Assembly: GCF_014204945.1 (NCBI RefSeq)
Contig: NZ_JACHMN010000002.1
Span: forward strand, 2,503,001-2,567,000
Length of the DNA: 64,000 nucleotides
Direction: 5' to 3'
DNA from: Allocatelliglobosispora scoriae
GTDB lineage: Bacteria > Actinomycetota > Actinomycetes > Mycobacteriales > Micromonosporaceae
Positions 35,624-44,268 of this stretch are shown here, in pieces. The translations under genes were made by a program, and so were the position numbers. The notes beneath the pieces are model-generated. The model was given only the letters and a program-made list of their open reading frames with translations. It did not search any database and was not told where the DNA came from. Numbering within the stretch: position 1 is the first letter of the stretch; each line of letters opens with the position of its first letter.

Positions 35624-36844
35624 TTACCAGGAGACGGGGAGGCAGGCGACGCGCTGGACGTCGCCGTCGACATACGTCGGGATCTGGCTGGCGGGCATCG
35701 CGAGCCGCAGCGTCGGGAAACGCGTGACCAGCCCGCGGAAGGCGATCTCCAGCTCCAGCCGGGCCAGGTTGCGGCCCAGGCAGTGGTGGATGCCGTGGCT
35801 GAAGGCGAGGTGGTGCGTGGGCGGGCGGGTCACGTCGAGCTCCTGCGGGTGCGTGGTGACGCTCGGGTCGAGGTTGGCGCCCGCGAAGCTGATCAGCATG
35901 CCGTCACCGGCCTTGATCACCTCGCCGGCGATCTCGATGTCCTCGGTGGCGACCCGGGCGAGCTGCTCGACGAGGGAGACGTAGCGCAGGATCTCCTCCA
36001 CGGCACCCGGGATCAGGTCGGGGTCCTCGACGAGGGTGGCGTACTGGCCGGGGTTGTCGAGGAGCGCGATCGTGCCCAGCGCGAGGAGGCTGGAGGTGGT
36101 GACCGTGCCCGCGACGAGGATCGCCTGGGCGAAGGCGATGAGCTCGGTGTGGTCCAGCTCCCCGGCGGTGACGTGCTTGGCGATCAGGTCGTCGATCAGT
36201 CCGCCGCTGCCGGGGTTCTGCTCCTTCGAGATCACGAGCTTGCCCAGGTACGCGTTGAGGCGCTCCACCGCGACGTCTGCCATCGCCGGGTCGAAGAGCT
36301 GCCGCACGATCGGCTCGAACTCCTCCCGCTCGGCGTAGGGCACACCGAGGTAGGCGCAGACCGCCCGCATCGGCACCGGTGCGGAGAACGCCGAGACGAG
36401 GTCGCCCGGCGAGCCCTGGGCCAGCAGCACGTCGAGCTGTTCGTCCACGATGGACTCCAGCTCCGGCCGCAGCACGGCGACCCGGCGGACGGTGAACTTC
36501 GGCACGAGCATCTGCCGCTGCCGGGTGTGCTCCGGCGGGTCGATGCCGAAGAGGGCACCGGCGAAACCGCCCTCCTCCACCTCGCGGGCCATCTCCCGGG
36601 TCGCCCGCATCTGGAGCAGCTTCGGGTCCATGACCGGGTAGTCCGGGAAGTCCGAGCGGTTGGAGACCCGGGGGTCCGCGAGCAGCGCCCTCGCCTCGGC
36701 CGGCCCGGTCACCATCCAGGTGCTGCGGCCGTCATAGAGGCGTACGCGGGAGATCGGACCCGCCTCCCGCAGCTGCGCGGTCCGCGCCGACGGCCGGTAG
36801 TAGCACTCCCGGGCCAGCGGGTAGTCCATCAGCTCCTCGGTCAT
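35624..36844 (-). CDS. Cytochrome P450 (2 of 4) with unusual I-helix
   Basis: 406 residues. The heme-binding loop FSHGIHHCLGRNLARLELE and EEILRYVSL are normal. The oxygen-activating I-helix reads LVAGTVTTSSL: valine stands where most P450s have Asp or Glu (AGxDT), so proton delivery may differ. The ATG overlaps the stop of the TIM-barrel gene (ATGA), so the two are translationally coupled. It is closest within the window to the P450 at 38026 (shared PRECYYRPSA/PRECPYRPSA-type N-terminus and RYVSLVE segment), pointing to duplication. Confidence 0.9.
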   Translation of the reverse strand: MTEELMDYPLARECYYRPSARTAQLREAGPISRVRLYDGRSTWMVTGPAEARALLADPRVSNRSDFPDYPVMDPKLLQMRATREMAREVEEGGFAGALFGIDPPEHTRQRQMLVPKFTVRRVAVLRPELESIVDEQLDVLLAQGSPGDLVSAFSAPVPMRAVCAYLGVPYAEREEFEPIVRQLFDPAMADVAVERLNAYLGKLVISKEQNPGSGGLIDDLIAKHVTAGELDHTELIAFAQAILVAGTVTTSSLLALGTIALLDNPGQYATLVEDPDLIPGAVEEILRYVSLVEQLARVATEDIEIAGEVIKAGDGMLISFAGANLDPSVTTHPQELDVTRPPTHHLAFSHGIHHCLGRNLARLELEIAFRGLVTRFPTLRLAMPASQIPTYVDGDVQRVACLPVSW

Positions 36845-37929
36845 CGGGCAGCCGCCTGGAACCCGACGTGCGCGTAGTAGTCCGCGATCGCGTGGAACGA
36901 TTCCTTCGGCTCGAACCGGTAGGTCGAGTCGGGGTTGTCGAAGTCGTCCCGGATCGTCTTCACGATCGCCATGCTCGCGGTGTCGATGTCGAGCCGGGGG
37001 TCGTCGGAGTGCGGGTGGGTCGGGTGGATGAACTCCGAGACCGCGACCCCGGCCACCCCGGCCCGCTCGAAGATGTCGAACATCTTCAGGTGGTAGGCGG
37101 CCTGCGCGCTCTCGTCCCGGACGTACCCGTCGAGCACCAGCGGGACCGGCCCCGACCGGTCGACGATGTCGTAGAACCGGAACGCCCGCGACTCCGCCTC
37201 GGCATCGGTCGCCGTGCCGAACTCCGCGATGTGGATCGGCTTGCCCCACTTGCGGTAACGCCCGATCTCGGCGATGTGCTCGTCGGCCGTACGCGGCCGG
37301 TCGGCGTACTGGTACATGATCCCGATGGCGTCGAAGAGCGCCCAGTCCACCTCCTCGAAGGGTGCCGCGGAGTAGCCGAGCTGCCCGCCGAACAGGGCGC
37401 GTGCCACCGTGGCCGCCTGCTGGAGGAAGGCGTTGAGCCGGGGCGCGGCCTCCTTGAAGTCGAGGCGGCCGGTCGGCTGCAGGAGCCGGTGCGGCAGGTC
37501 GGGGTAGGCGTTCGCCATCCGCAGGTGGTACTGCTCGCCGGGGGCGATGCCGGGGGTGAAGATGAGGTGCACGGCGCCGACGGTCAGGCTGATCTTGGCA
37601 CCGTCGCGGCGCAGCGACTCGGCGAGCCGGGCCGTCTCGGCGAGGTGGTCCAGGATCTCGTCCTGCGCCTGGTCGACCAGGCGGGGCTGGAGCCAGATGT
37701 GCAGGTCGGAGTCGATCGCGACGGTCGCCGCCTGCTCCAGCCGGTCCAGGTCGCTGCCGTAGAGCGTGATCGAGTTGCAGTTGAGCTGGTCGGCGATGGC
37801 CGCGATCTCCTGCTTCATCCCGCGCTTGGTCCACACGGTCCGGGAGAGCTCGCCCTGCCCGGTCGCGAAGTTGGTGCCGGTGTCATAGGCGACACCCCGG
37901 TAGGCGAGGCCCTCGGTAGCCTGCTCCAT
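36841..37929 (-). CDS. TIM-barrel (glycosidase-like) protein of unknown function
   Basis: 362 residues. The strand pattern and motifs YRGVAYDTGTNF, NCNSITLYGSDLDRL, LHIWLQPRLVD and IHIAEFGTAT (the Glu at the end of a strand, as in glycoside-hydrolase clan barrels) suggest a beta/alpha barrel. There is no signal peptide, so it is cytoplasmic, unlike most hydrolases. It overlaps the P450 downstream and is followed upstream by another P450. An AAGGAAG site precedes the ATG. Coupling suggests a direct functional partnership with that P450. I do not recognise a characterised homologue. Confidence 0.7.
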   Translation of the reverse strand: MEQATEGLAYRGVAYDTGTNFATGQGELSRTVWTKRGMKQEIAAIADQLNCNSITLYGSDLDRLEQAATVAIDSDLHIWLQPRLVDQAQDEILDHLAETARLAESLRRDGAKISLTVGAVHLIFTPGIAPGEQYHLRMANAYPDLPHRLLQPTGRLDFKEAAPRLNAFLQQAATVARALFGGQLGYSAAPFEEVDWALFDAIGIMYQYADRPRTADEHIAEIGRYRKWGKPIHIAEFGTATDAEAESRAFRFYDIVDRSGPVPLVLDGYVRDESAQAAYHLKMFDIFERAGVAGVAVSEFIHPTHPHSDDPRLDIDTASMAIVKTIRDDFDNPDSTYRFEPKESFHAIADYYAHVGFQAAAR

Positions 37930-38025
37930 GCTTGCCCTTCTTCCTTTCTGCTGGGTACGCCTGGCGGCGTGCCCGATGGACGTGCCGGTCGGCTCGGTGG
38001 CCGTTGGCGACGGGAGAGCCGACCG

Positions 38026-39249
38026 CTACCAGGTCACCGGGAACTCGAAGAGCCGCTGCAGCGTCCCGTCGTTGTTGTTGCTCGGCAGCTCGTCGATCGG
38101 GAGCGCCGAACGCAGGTTGGGCATGCGCTCGACGAGCGACTTGAAGGCGATCTCCAGCTCCAGCCGGGCCAGGTTGTCCCCGGGGCAGCGGTGGATGCCG
38201 TGGCTGAAGGAGAAGCTCGGCTTCGCCGGGCGCCGGATGTCGAAGGTGTTGGGCTCCGCCGCCGAGGCCGGGTCGAAGTTGACCCCGGCACAGCTGATCA
38301 GGATGCCCTCGCCCGCCTTGATGACCTGGCCGCCGAGGTCGATGTCCTCGACCGCGACGCGGGCGAAGGCCTCGACGAGGGAGACGTACCGCAGGATCTC
38401 CTCGACCGCCTGCGGCACCAGGCCCGGGTCGGCGCGCAGCGCCTCCCACTGCTCCGGGTTGTCGAGCAGGGCGAGTGTGCCGAGGGAGATGACGTTGGTC
38501 GTGGTGTCGGTGCCCGCGACGAGCATCGCCATCGCGATGTGCACCAGCTCCAGCCGGGTCACCTCGCCCTCGTGCAGGTGCTCGGTGATGAGCAGGTCGA
38601 TCAGGCCGGTCGTACCCTTGCCCGGGTTCTTCTCCTTCTTCTCGATCAGCTTCTTGAGGTAGGCGCCGAGCTCGGTCGTCGCCTCGTCGGCGAGCTCCGG
38701 GATGAAGAGCTTGTGCGCGGGGGTCTCGAACTCCTCGTGGTCCTCATAGGGGACGCCGAGCAGCAGGCTCATCACCATCGAGGGCACGGGCTGGGCGAAC
38801 TGGGTGACGAGGTCGCCCGAGCGGCTGCCGTTCGCCATCATCGCGTCGAGCTTCTCGTCGACGATCCGCTGGATGTCGCCGCGCAGCAGAGCCGTCTTGC
38901 GTACGGTGAAGGGCGGCATGATCATCGAGCGCTGGCGGGTGTGCTCCGGCGGGTCGACCCCGAAGAGGACATCGGCGTAACCGCTGTCGACGACCTTCTC
39001 GAACTCCTCGTTGAGCAGCGGGTAGTTGCCGTGATACGGCCGGATCGAGACACGGCGGTAGTCGGAGAGCACGGCGCGGGCCTGCGCCGCTCCGGTCACC
39101 AGCCAGGCGGTCCGCCCGTTGTAGAGCTTCACCTTCGTCATCGGGCCGGTCTCGCCGAGCCCGACGTGCTGCGCGGAGGGCCGGTAGGGGCACTCGCGCG
39201 GGATCGGGAAGTCCGGCAGATCCGCCAGATCGGGCGGTGAAATGGTCAT
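38026..39249 (-). CDS. Cytochrome P450 (3 of 4)
   Basis: 407 residues. The heme ligand loop is FSHGIHRCPGDNLARLELE, the canonical I-helix is LVAGTDTTTNVI, and EEILRYVSL is the ExxR helix. The start ATG at 39249 follows AAGGGGTG. It is a paralogue of the P450 at 35624 that keeps the normal acid-alcohol pair. It is the first gene of the leftward P450/TIM-barrel group. The substrate is unknown. Hydroxylation of the enediyne core or of an appended acid is likely from context. Confidence 0.9.
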   Translation of the reverse strand: MTISPPDLADLPDFPIPRECPYRPSAQHVGLGETGPMTKVKLYNGRTAWLVTGAAQARAVLSDYRRVSIRPYHGNYPLLNEEFEKVVDSGYADVLFGVDPPEHTRQRSMIMPPFTVRKTALLRGDIQRIVDEKLDAMMANGSRSGDLVTQFAQPVPSMVMSLLLGVPYEDHEEFETPAHKLFIPELADEATTELGAYLKKLIEKKEKNPGKGTTGLIDLLITEHLHEGEVTRLELVHIAMAMLVAGTDTTTNVISLGTLALLDNPEQWEALRADPGLVPQAVEEILRYVSLVEAFARVAVEDIDLGGQVIKAGEGILISCAGVNFDPASAAEPNTFDIRRPAKPSFSFSHGIHRCPGDNLARLELEIAFKSLVERMPNLRSALPIDELPSNNNDGTLQRLFEFPVTW

Positions 39250-39407
39250 GGTCACCCCTTGCTCGGGAATGGGAGGCCGCTTCTGCGATCGGCACGGCAC
39301 CGTTCGTCGACGCGAGGGCCGAGGACATCCTGTGGCAGCACGCCCGGCAGCTGCACCTTCTCGATTGCGGATCAACCCCGCCGACCCGGAAAACCCCAGC
39401 TGAAACA

Positions 39408-39490
39408 CAAGATCGTCGCAACTCTTGAAGAGTTGTGGCTTCAGGCCGCCAGGCCTTGAGCACAACTCTTCAAGAGTTGCGACGATCTTG
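39408..39490. repeat. Family B palindrome, full copy
   Basis: CAAGATCGTCGCAACTCTTG and complement enclose a smaller hairpin (GGCCGCCAGGCC region). It follows the sigma factor gene and separates it from the P450 group. Confidence 0.88.
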
Positions 39491-39502
39491 GATCGGGCAG
39501 CG

Positions 39503-40543
39503 CTACAGCGTGTCGGGCAGCCCGAACGCCGGGAAGAGCTTCGCGCCGAACGCCGTGATCTCGACGATCCGGCCCTCCTCGACCCGCAGCACGTCGATGT
39601 TCCACGGCCGGTAGTCGTCGTCGCCCGCGGCCCGGATGTAGTGCGCGACGGCCGGCTGCCGGTTGGCCCGGCACGGCACGCTGCGCCAGGCGCCGTGATA
39701 GGCGGGCGACTCCGGGTCGAGCACCCGGGCGAGCTGGGCGGCGACCGCGTCGCGGCCGACGAACCAGGTCGGGTTGGGCGGCATCGTGATCCGCACGTCC
39801 TCGTGCAGCAGCTCGGCGACGATGGTGGCGTCGAAGCGCTCCAGCACCGTCATGTAGCGCTGCAGCAGCGCACGCTCGGCGGTGGTCGGGTCGTCGGTCG
39901 CCGGCCACTCCAGCCGCCGCTCGGGCAGGCGCTCCTTGAGTCGGGCGCGAGCGCGCAGCGTGGCGTTGTTGACCGTGGCGACGGTGACCTCGAGCAGCTG
40001 CGCGGTCTCCAGCGCCGGCCAGCCGAGCACGTCACGCAGGATCAGCACGGCCCGTTGCTGAGGCGGCAGGTACTGGATCGCGGCGAGGAAGGCGAGCTCG
40101 ATCGTCTCCTTGGCGACGACGACCACGTCCGGGTCGGCCTCGCTCGGCGCCGCCATCTCCAGCAGCTGATCCGGGTAGGGCTGCAGCCACGGGATCTCGT
40201 CCGGGACCGTCGTGGAGCTGCCACCCTGAGCGGGGATCGTGCGGTCGCTCGGCTTGCGCGGGTTGCGCTCCAGGAAGTCCAGGCAGGCGTTGGTCGCGAT
40301 GCGGTAGAGCCAGGCCCGGAAGGTCGATCGGCCCTGGTAGGTCTCACGTTTGCGCCACGCGCGCAGGAAGGTCTCCTGAACCAGGTCCTCCGAGTCCTCA
40401 TAGGACCCGAGCATCCGGTAGCAGTGGATCTGAAGCTCCCGGCGGTGTGCCTCGACGAGCCGGGCGAACCCCACCTCGTCAACTGTCTGCTCAACCACGC
40501 TCGGCTCGGCGCTGGCCCCGCTGCCGGTGTTGGCTTTGCTCAC
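39503..40543 (-). CDS. ECF-type RNA polymerase sigma factor, SigX5-like
   Basis: 346 residues. Region 2 (HCYRMLGSYEDSEDLVQETFLRAWRK, split across helices), region 4 (YLPPQQRAVLILRDVLGWPA) and a C-terminal SnoaL-like domain (TWFVGRDAVAAQLARV) match the TIGR02960 group, which carries a fused NTF2-like fold instead of a separate anti-sigma. GTG at 40543 with GGGG seven bases upstream. It is the only clear transcription initiator encoded in the window besides the XRE protein, and it shares its promoter region with operator site 6, so it could be a cluster regulator or a target of one. Confidence 0.88.
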   Translation of the reverse strand: MSKANTGSGASAEPSVVEQTVDEVGFARLVEAHRRELQIHCYRMLGSYEDSEDLVQETFLRAWRKRETYQGRSTFRAWLYRIATNACLDFLERNPRKPSDRTIPAQGGSSTTVPDEIPWLQPYPDQLLEMAAPSEADPDVVVVAKETIELAFLAAIQYLPPQQRAVLILRDVLGWPALETAQLLEVTVATVNNATLRARARLKERLPERRLEWPATDDPTTAERALLQRYMTVLERFDATIVAELLHEDVRITMPPNPTWFVGRDAVAAQLARVLDPESPAYHGAWRSVPCRANRQPAVAHYIRAAGDDDYRPWNIDVLRVEEGRIVEITAFGAKLFPAFGLPDTL

Positions 40544-40843
40544 GAACACGCCCCACTTTCGGATGGTCACCCGCTGTGAGAGATCGATTGACGCTATCAC
40601 GCTCGATGCCCCAAACAGTGTCAACTACTACCGGACACAAGGGGCGCATTCCGGGAGATGCGTCATTTCCGGTGCACCGCCACGCTGGCTGGAGTTGCCG
40701 CCCCCTCCGGGCGACGGCGACGTCACGCCGTCGCGACGCCCGCTCCATTGTGGATTTCGACCCGGGCCCGCCACGGCGTCTCGACCACACGCCATCGAAT
40801 CGGGTCTCCCTGTGGTGACCCTCGTGTCAGGGAGGTAGCGGTA
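40544..40843. other. 300-base divergent promoter region
   Basis: It separates the sigma factor from the FAD monooxygenase and holds operator site 6. No gene is seen. Confidence 0.6.
40645..40662 (+). promoter_or_regulatory. Putative cluster operator, site 6
   Basis: CGCATTCCGGGAGATGCG has perfect CGCAT/ATGCG arms. It lies 181 bases before the monooxygenase and 101 bases before the sigma factor start. Confidence 0.65.
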
Positions 40844-42214
40844 ATGAGCCTTATCGGGGACCGCGCTGTGGTCCTTGGCGGGAGCATGGCCGGCATTCTG
40901 GCCGCCAGAGTGCTCGCCGAGTCCTATCGGGAGGTCGTGGTCATCGACCGCGACAAGGTGCTCGGGGTGCACGAGCCGCGCCGCGGCGCGCCGCACACCG
41001 TCCACGCGCACGGCCTGCACGCCCGCGGCCACCTGCTGATGGAGGAGCTCTTCCCGGGCTTCACCGACGAGCTGCGGGCCAAGGGTGTGCCCACCGGCGA
41101 CCTCGGCGAGATGCGGTGGTTCTTCAACGGCCGCAAGCTCCAGCCCGCGCACACCGGCCTCATCTCGGTGACCGCGCCGCGACCGGTTCTCGAGGGGCAC
41201 ATCCGGACCCGGGTCGCCGCGATCGAGAATGTGCGATTCCTCGAGGAGACCGACATCAACGGGCTCGTCGCCACCGCCGACCAGTCCCGGATCGTCGGTG
41301 TCCGGATCCAGGGCCGGGACGAGGGCTCCGCCGAGGAGGTGCTCGACGCCGACCTCGTCGTCGACACGACCGGGCGCGGTTCGCGTACCCCCGCGTGGTT
41401 GGAGGAGTTCGGCTACGCGCGGCCGTTCGAGGAGCGGATCAAGGTCGGCCTCGCCTACACGACCCGGCACTACCGGATGCGGCCGGAGATGTTCAACGGC
41501 GTGCAGTCGATCAACCCGGTCGCCTCCCCCGCCCACCCGCGCGGCGCCTTCTTCGGCCACGTCGGCCCGGAGCTGGCGATCCTCTCGCTCACCGGCATCC
41601 TCGGCGACTACCCGCCGACCGACCCCGAGGGCTTCCTGGAGTTCGTCCGGTCGCTGCCCGTCCCCGACGTCTACGAGGCGGTCCGCGACGCCGAGGCGCT
41701 CGACGAGCCGGTCTCCTTCCGCTTCCCGGCGAGCGTGCGCCGCCGTTACGAGCGGCTCACCCGCTTCCCCGACCGGCTGCTCGTCATGGGCGACGCCGCG
41801 TGCAGCTTCAACCCCGTCTACGGCCAGGGCATGAGCGTCTCGGCGATCGAGGCGATGGCGCTGCGGGACCGGCTGCGGCTCGGTACCCCGCCCGCTCCGC
41901 TGGACTTCCTCGCCGACATCGCCCGGGTGATCGACGTGCCGTGGGAGATCTCGGCCGGCGGCGACCTGGACTTCCCCGGTGTCGAGGGCCGCCGCACGCT
42001 CAAGGTCCGGATGGGCAACGCCTACATCGCCCGCCTGCAGTACGCGGCGACGAAGGACCCGAAGATCACCGACGGCTACATGCGCGTCGCCGGGCTCATC
42101 GACCCGCCCACCGACCTGATGCGCCCGGCCATGCTGGTCCGGGTCCTGCGCCACGCCGTCCGCCGCCCGGCCCCGGGCGAGTCCTGGCTCGCCGCACCGC
42201 CCTCCAACAACTAA
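40844..42214 (+). CDS. FAD-dependent monooxygenase, paralogue 1
   Basis: A 456-residue aromatic-hydroxylase-type flavoprotein. [19 protein letters not shown] binds the FAD ADP moiety, [16 protein letters not shown] is the middle DG-like motif, and [19 protein letters not shown] is the second FAD motif, complete. GGGAGG precedes the ATG. A paralogue lies on the other strand at 44269-45630, so the pair flank the beta-tyrosine hydroxylase. Such enzymes hydroxylate or epoxidise with NAD(P)H and O2. Core oxygenation is plausible but the substrate is unknown. Confidence 0.87.
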   Translation: MSLIGDRAVVLGGSMAGILAARVLAESYREVVVIDRDKVLGVHEPRRGAPHTVHAHGLHARGHLLMEELFPGFTDELRAKGVPTGDLGEMRWFFNGRKLQPAHTGLISVTAPRPVLEGHIRTRVAAIENVRFLEETDINGLVATADQSRIVGVRIQGRDEGSAEEVLDADLVVDTTGRGSRTPAWLEEFGYARPFEERIKVGLAYTTRHYRMRPEMFNGVQSINPVASPAHPRGAFFGHVGPELAILSLTGILGDYPPTDPEGFLEFVRSLPVPDVYEAVRDAEALDEPVSFRFPASVRRRYERLTRFPDRLLVMGDAACSFNPVYGQGMSVSAIEAMALRDRLRLGTPPAPLDFLADIARVIDVPWEISAGGDLDFPGVEGRRTLKVRMGNAYIARLQYAATKDPKITDGYMRVAGLIDPPTDLMRPAMLVRVLRHAVRRPAPGESWLAAPPSNN

Positions 42215-42300
42215 ACCCCATCTGGGTACGCCAGGCACGGTCGCCCCGGACACGGGAGGCCTGCGCTCGGCGTACCCACATCGTTTTTGAAGGGCTTGCC

Positions 42301-43866
42301 ATGACCCAACCCGAGCCGACGCGACGGAAGACCAGGCCGCTGACCGGCGACGAATACATCGAGTCGCTGCGCGACGGCCGCGAGGTCTTCCTCTACGGCG
42401 ACCGCGTCAAGGACGTGACCGCGCACCCCGCCTTCCGCAACCCGGTCCGGATGACCGCGCGGCTCTACGACGCGCTGCACGACCCGGCGCAGCAGGGCGT
42501 GCTCACCGCGCCCACCGACACCGGCAGCGACGGCTTCACCCACCGCTTCTTCACCACGCCGAAGACCGTCGAGGACATGGTCGCCGACCAGCGGGCGATC
42601 GCGGCCTGGGCCCGGCTGAGCTACGGCTGGATGGGGCGCAGCCCCGACTACAAGGCGTCCTTCCTCGGCACGCTCGGCGCCAACGCCGACTTCTACGCGC
42701 CGTTCCAGGACAACGCCCGCCGGTGGTACGCCGAGTCCCAGGAGAAGGTCCTCTACTGGAACCACGCGATCGTGCACCCGCCCGTCGACCGCAACCGGCC
42801 ACCGGACGAGGTCGCCGACGTCTTCATCCACGTCGAGAAGGAGACCGACGCCGGGCTCGTCGTGAGCGGGGCGAAGGTCGTCGCGACCGCCTCGGCGCTG
42901 ACCCACTACAACTTCCTCGCGCACTACGGCCTGCCGGTGCGGAAGAAGGAGTTCGCGCTGGTCGCGACGGTGCCGATGGACGCGCCGGGGATGAAGCTGA
43001 TCTGCCGGCAGTCCTTCACGGCGTCGGCCGCGGTGATGGGGAGCCCGTTCGACTACCCGCTCTCGTCGCGGCTGGACGAGAACGACACGATCCTCATCCT
43101 CGACAAGGTCCTCATCCCCTGGGAGAACGTCTTCATCTACGGCGACCTGGCCAAGGTGCAGTTCTTCGCCGGGCAGTCCGGGTTCACCGAGCGGTTCACC
43201 TTCCACGGGTGCACGCGCCTCGCGGTGAAACTGGAGTTCATCGCCGGGCTGCTCGCCAAGGCGCTGGAGCTGACCGGGACGGCCGACTTCCGGGGCGTCC
43301 AGAGCAGGCTGGGCGAGGTGCTCGCCTGGCGCAACCTCTTCTGGGGCCTGTCCGACGCCGCCGCGCGCAACCCGGTGCCGTGGAAGAACGGCGCGCTGCT
43401 GCCCAACCCGCAGTACGGCATGGCCTACCGCTGGTTCATGCAGGTCGGGTACCCCCGCGTCCGCGAGATCGTGATGCAGGACGTCGCGAGCGGGCTGATC
43501 TATGTGAACTCCAGCGCGGAGGACTTCGGCAACCCGGAGATCCGCCCCTACCTCGACAAGTACGTCCGGGGCTCCGGCGGCGCCGACTCGGTGCAGCGGA
43601 TGAAGGTGATGAAGCTGCTCTGGGACGCGGTGGGCTCGGAGTTCGGCGGGCGGCACGAGTTGTATGAGCGCAACTACGCCGGCAACCACGAGAACACCCG
43701 GGTGGACCTGCTCAACGCGCAGATCATGGGCGGCAAGCTCGACGGTTACAAGGCGTTCGTCGACCAGTGCCTGTCCGAGTACGACCTGGACGGCTGGCGG
43801 GTCCCCGACCTCGACTCGTTCACGGCTCTCCGCCACACCACCCGAGCCAACCTCACCAACCCCTGA
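42301..43866 (+). CDS. sgcC: FADH2-dependent 3-hydroxylase of PCP-bound beta-tyrosine (SgcC-like)
   Basis: A 521-residue HpaB/4-hydroxyphenylacetate 3-monooxygenase family protein ([20 protein letters not shown] start, [32 protein letters not shown]). In C-1027 biosynthesis SgcC hydroxylates the ring of PCP-tethered (S)-3-chloro-beta-tyrosine using FADH2 from a separate reductase. The reductase here is at 58772. AAGGGC precedes the ATG, and the gene follows the FAD monooxygenase by 86 bases, so the two may be one transcript. With the O-methyltransferase at 54833 it would lead to a hydroxy-methoxy-chlorophenyl unit as in maduropeptin. Confidence 0.92.
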   Translation: MTQPEPTRRKTRPLTGDEYIESLRDGREVFLYGDRVKDVTAHPAFRNPVRMTARLYDALHDPAQQGVLTAPTDTGSDGFTHRFFTTPKTVEDMVADQRAIAAWARLSYGWMGRSPDYKASFLGTLGANADFYAPFQDNARRWYAESQEKVLYWNHAIVHPPVDRNRPPDEVADVFIHVEKETDAGLVVSGAKVVATASALTHYNFLAHYGLPVRKKEFALVATVPMDAPGMKLICRQSFTASAAVMGSPFDYPLSSRLDENDTILILDKVLIPWENVFIYGDLAKVQFFAGQSGFTERFTFHGCTRLAVKLEFIAGLLAKALELTGTADFRGVQSRLGEVLAWRNLFWGLSDAAARNPVPWKNGALLPNPQYGMAYRWFMQVGYPRVREIVMQDVASGLIYVNSSAEDFGNPEIRPYLDKYVRGSGGADSVQRMKVMKLLWDAVGSEFGGRHELYERNYAGNHENTRVDLLNAQIMGGKLDGYKAFVDQCLSEYDLDGWRVPDLDSFTALRHTTRANLTNP

Positions 43867-43879
43867 CGCCCGCCCCTGG

Positions 43880-43942
43880 CACGTTTTGCAGCAAAGCGTG
43901 CCCATCTCCGCGCCGAAGGCCACGTTTTGCTGCAAAGCGTGA
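43880..43942. repeat. Family A palindrome, paired copy
   Basis: CACGTTTTGCAGCAAAGCGT and the inverted unit CACGTTTTGCTGCAAAGCGT, 20 bases apart, 13 bases after the hydroxylase stop. Confidence 0.85.
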
Positions 43943-43952
43943 CGGGGTGCAC

Positions 43953-43982
43953 CCAAGATCGGCGCAACTCTTCAAGAGTTGG
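43953..43982. repeat. Family B element, half copy
   Basis: CCAAGATCGGCG then CAACTCTTCAAGAGTTGG, equivalent to the left arm of the copy at 34317. Confidence 0.8.
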
Positions 43983-44014
43983 TCCCATCTCAGCGGCTCG
44001 TCGTTGGCGGGCCG

Positions 44015-44077
44015 CATCTTGTGTCACCTTATGGCTGTCTCAACGGCCGCGAGGCAGCCATAAGGTGACACAAGATG
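44015..44077. repeat. Family D palindrome
   Basis: CATCTTGTGTCACCTTATGG and downstream CAGCCATAAGGTGACACAAG form a stem of about 24 bases with a short internal loop. It is a single copy in this window. Confidence 0.8.
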
Positions 44078-44100
44078 AGCGCGGATCCCTGACGCAGACA

Positions 44101-44139
44101 AGGACCGCCCCAACTCTTCAAGAGTTGGGGCGGTCTTGG
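44101..44139. repeat. Family B element, short symmetric copy
   Basis: AGGACCGCCCCAACTCTTCA and its complement form a 39-base hairpin with the CAACTCTTCAAGAGTTG core. Confidence 0.8.
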
Positions 44140-44150
44140 CGCAACGCGCA

Positions 44151-44205
44151 ACGACCTCCGGGGCGGTAGAGACTTCGCCGGCTCTACCGCTCTCCCGGAG
44201 GTCGT
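44151..44205. terminator. Hairpin before the leftward FAD monooxygenase stop
   Basis: ACGACCTCCGG pairs with CCGGAGGTCGT, with GCGGTAGAG/CTCTACCGC inside. It is a likely bidirectional terminator. Confidence 0.65.
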
Positions 44206-44268
44206 CACCCCGTCCATGCCCAGCACGACCAGCCCCGGCACCCCCCTGGTACGCCGAGGCGGCGGCAG

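Larger units (their letters stand above)
43867..44268. other. 402-base palindrome-rich region between convergent genes
   Basis: It contains no gene but five stacked inverted repeats: a family A pair, a family B half copy, a family D hairpin, a family B full unit and a further hairpin at 44151-44205. Confidence 0.8.

Noticed and set aside
43867-44268. CRISPR-like array because of stacked repeats
   Set aside because: The repeats belong to several different palindrome families with no regular spacing and no unique spacers, and no cas genes are present.
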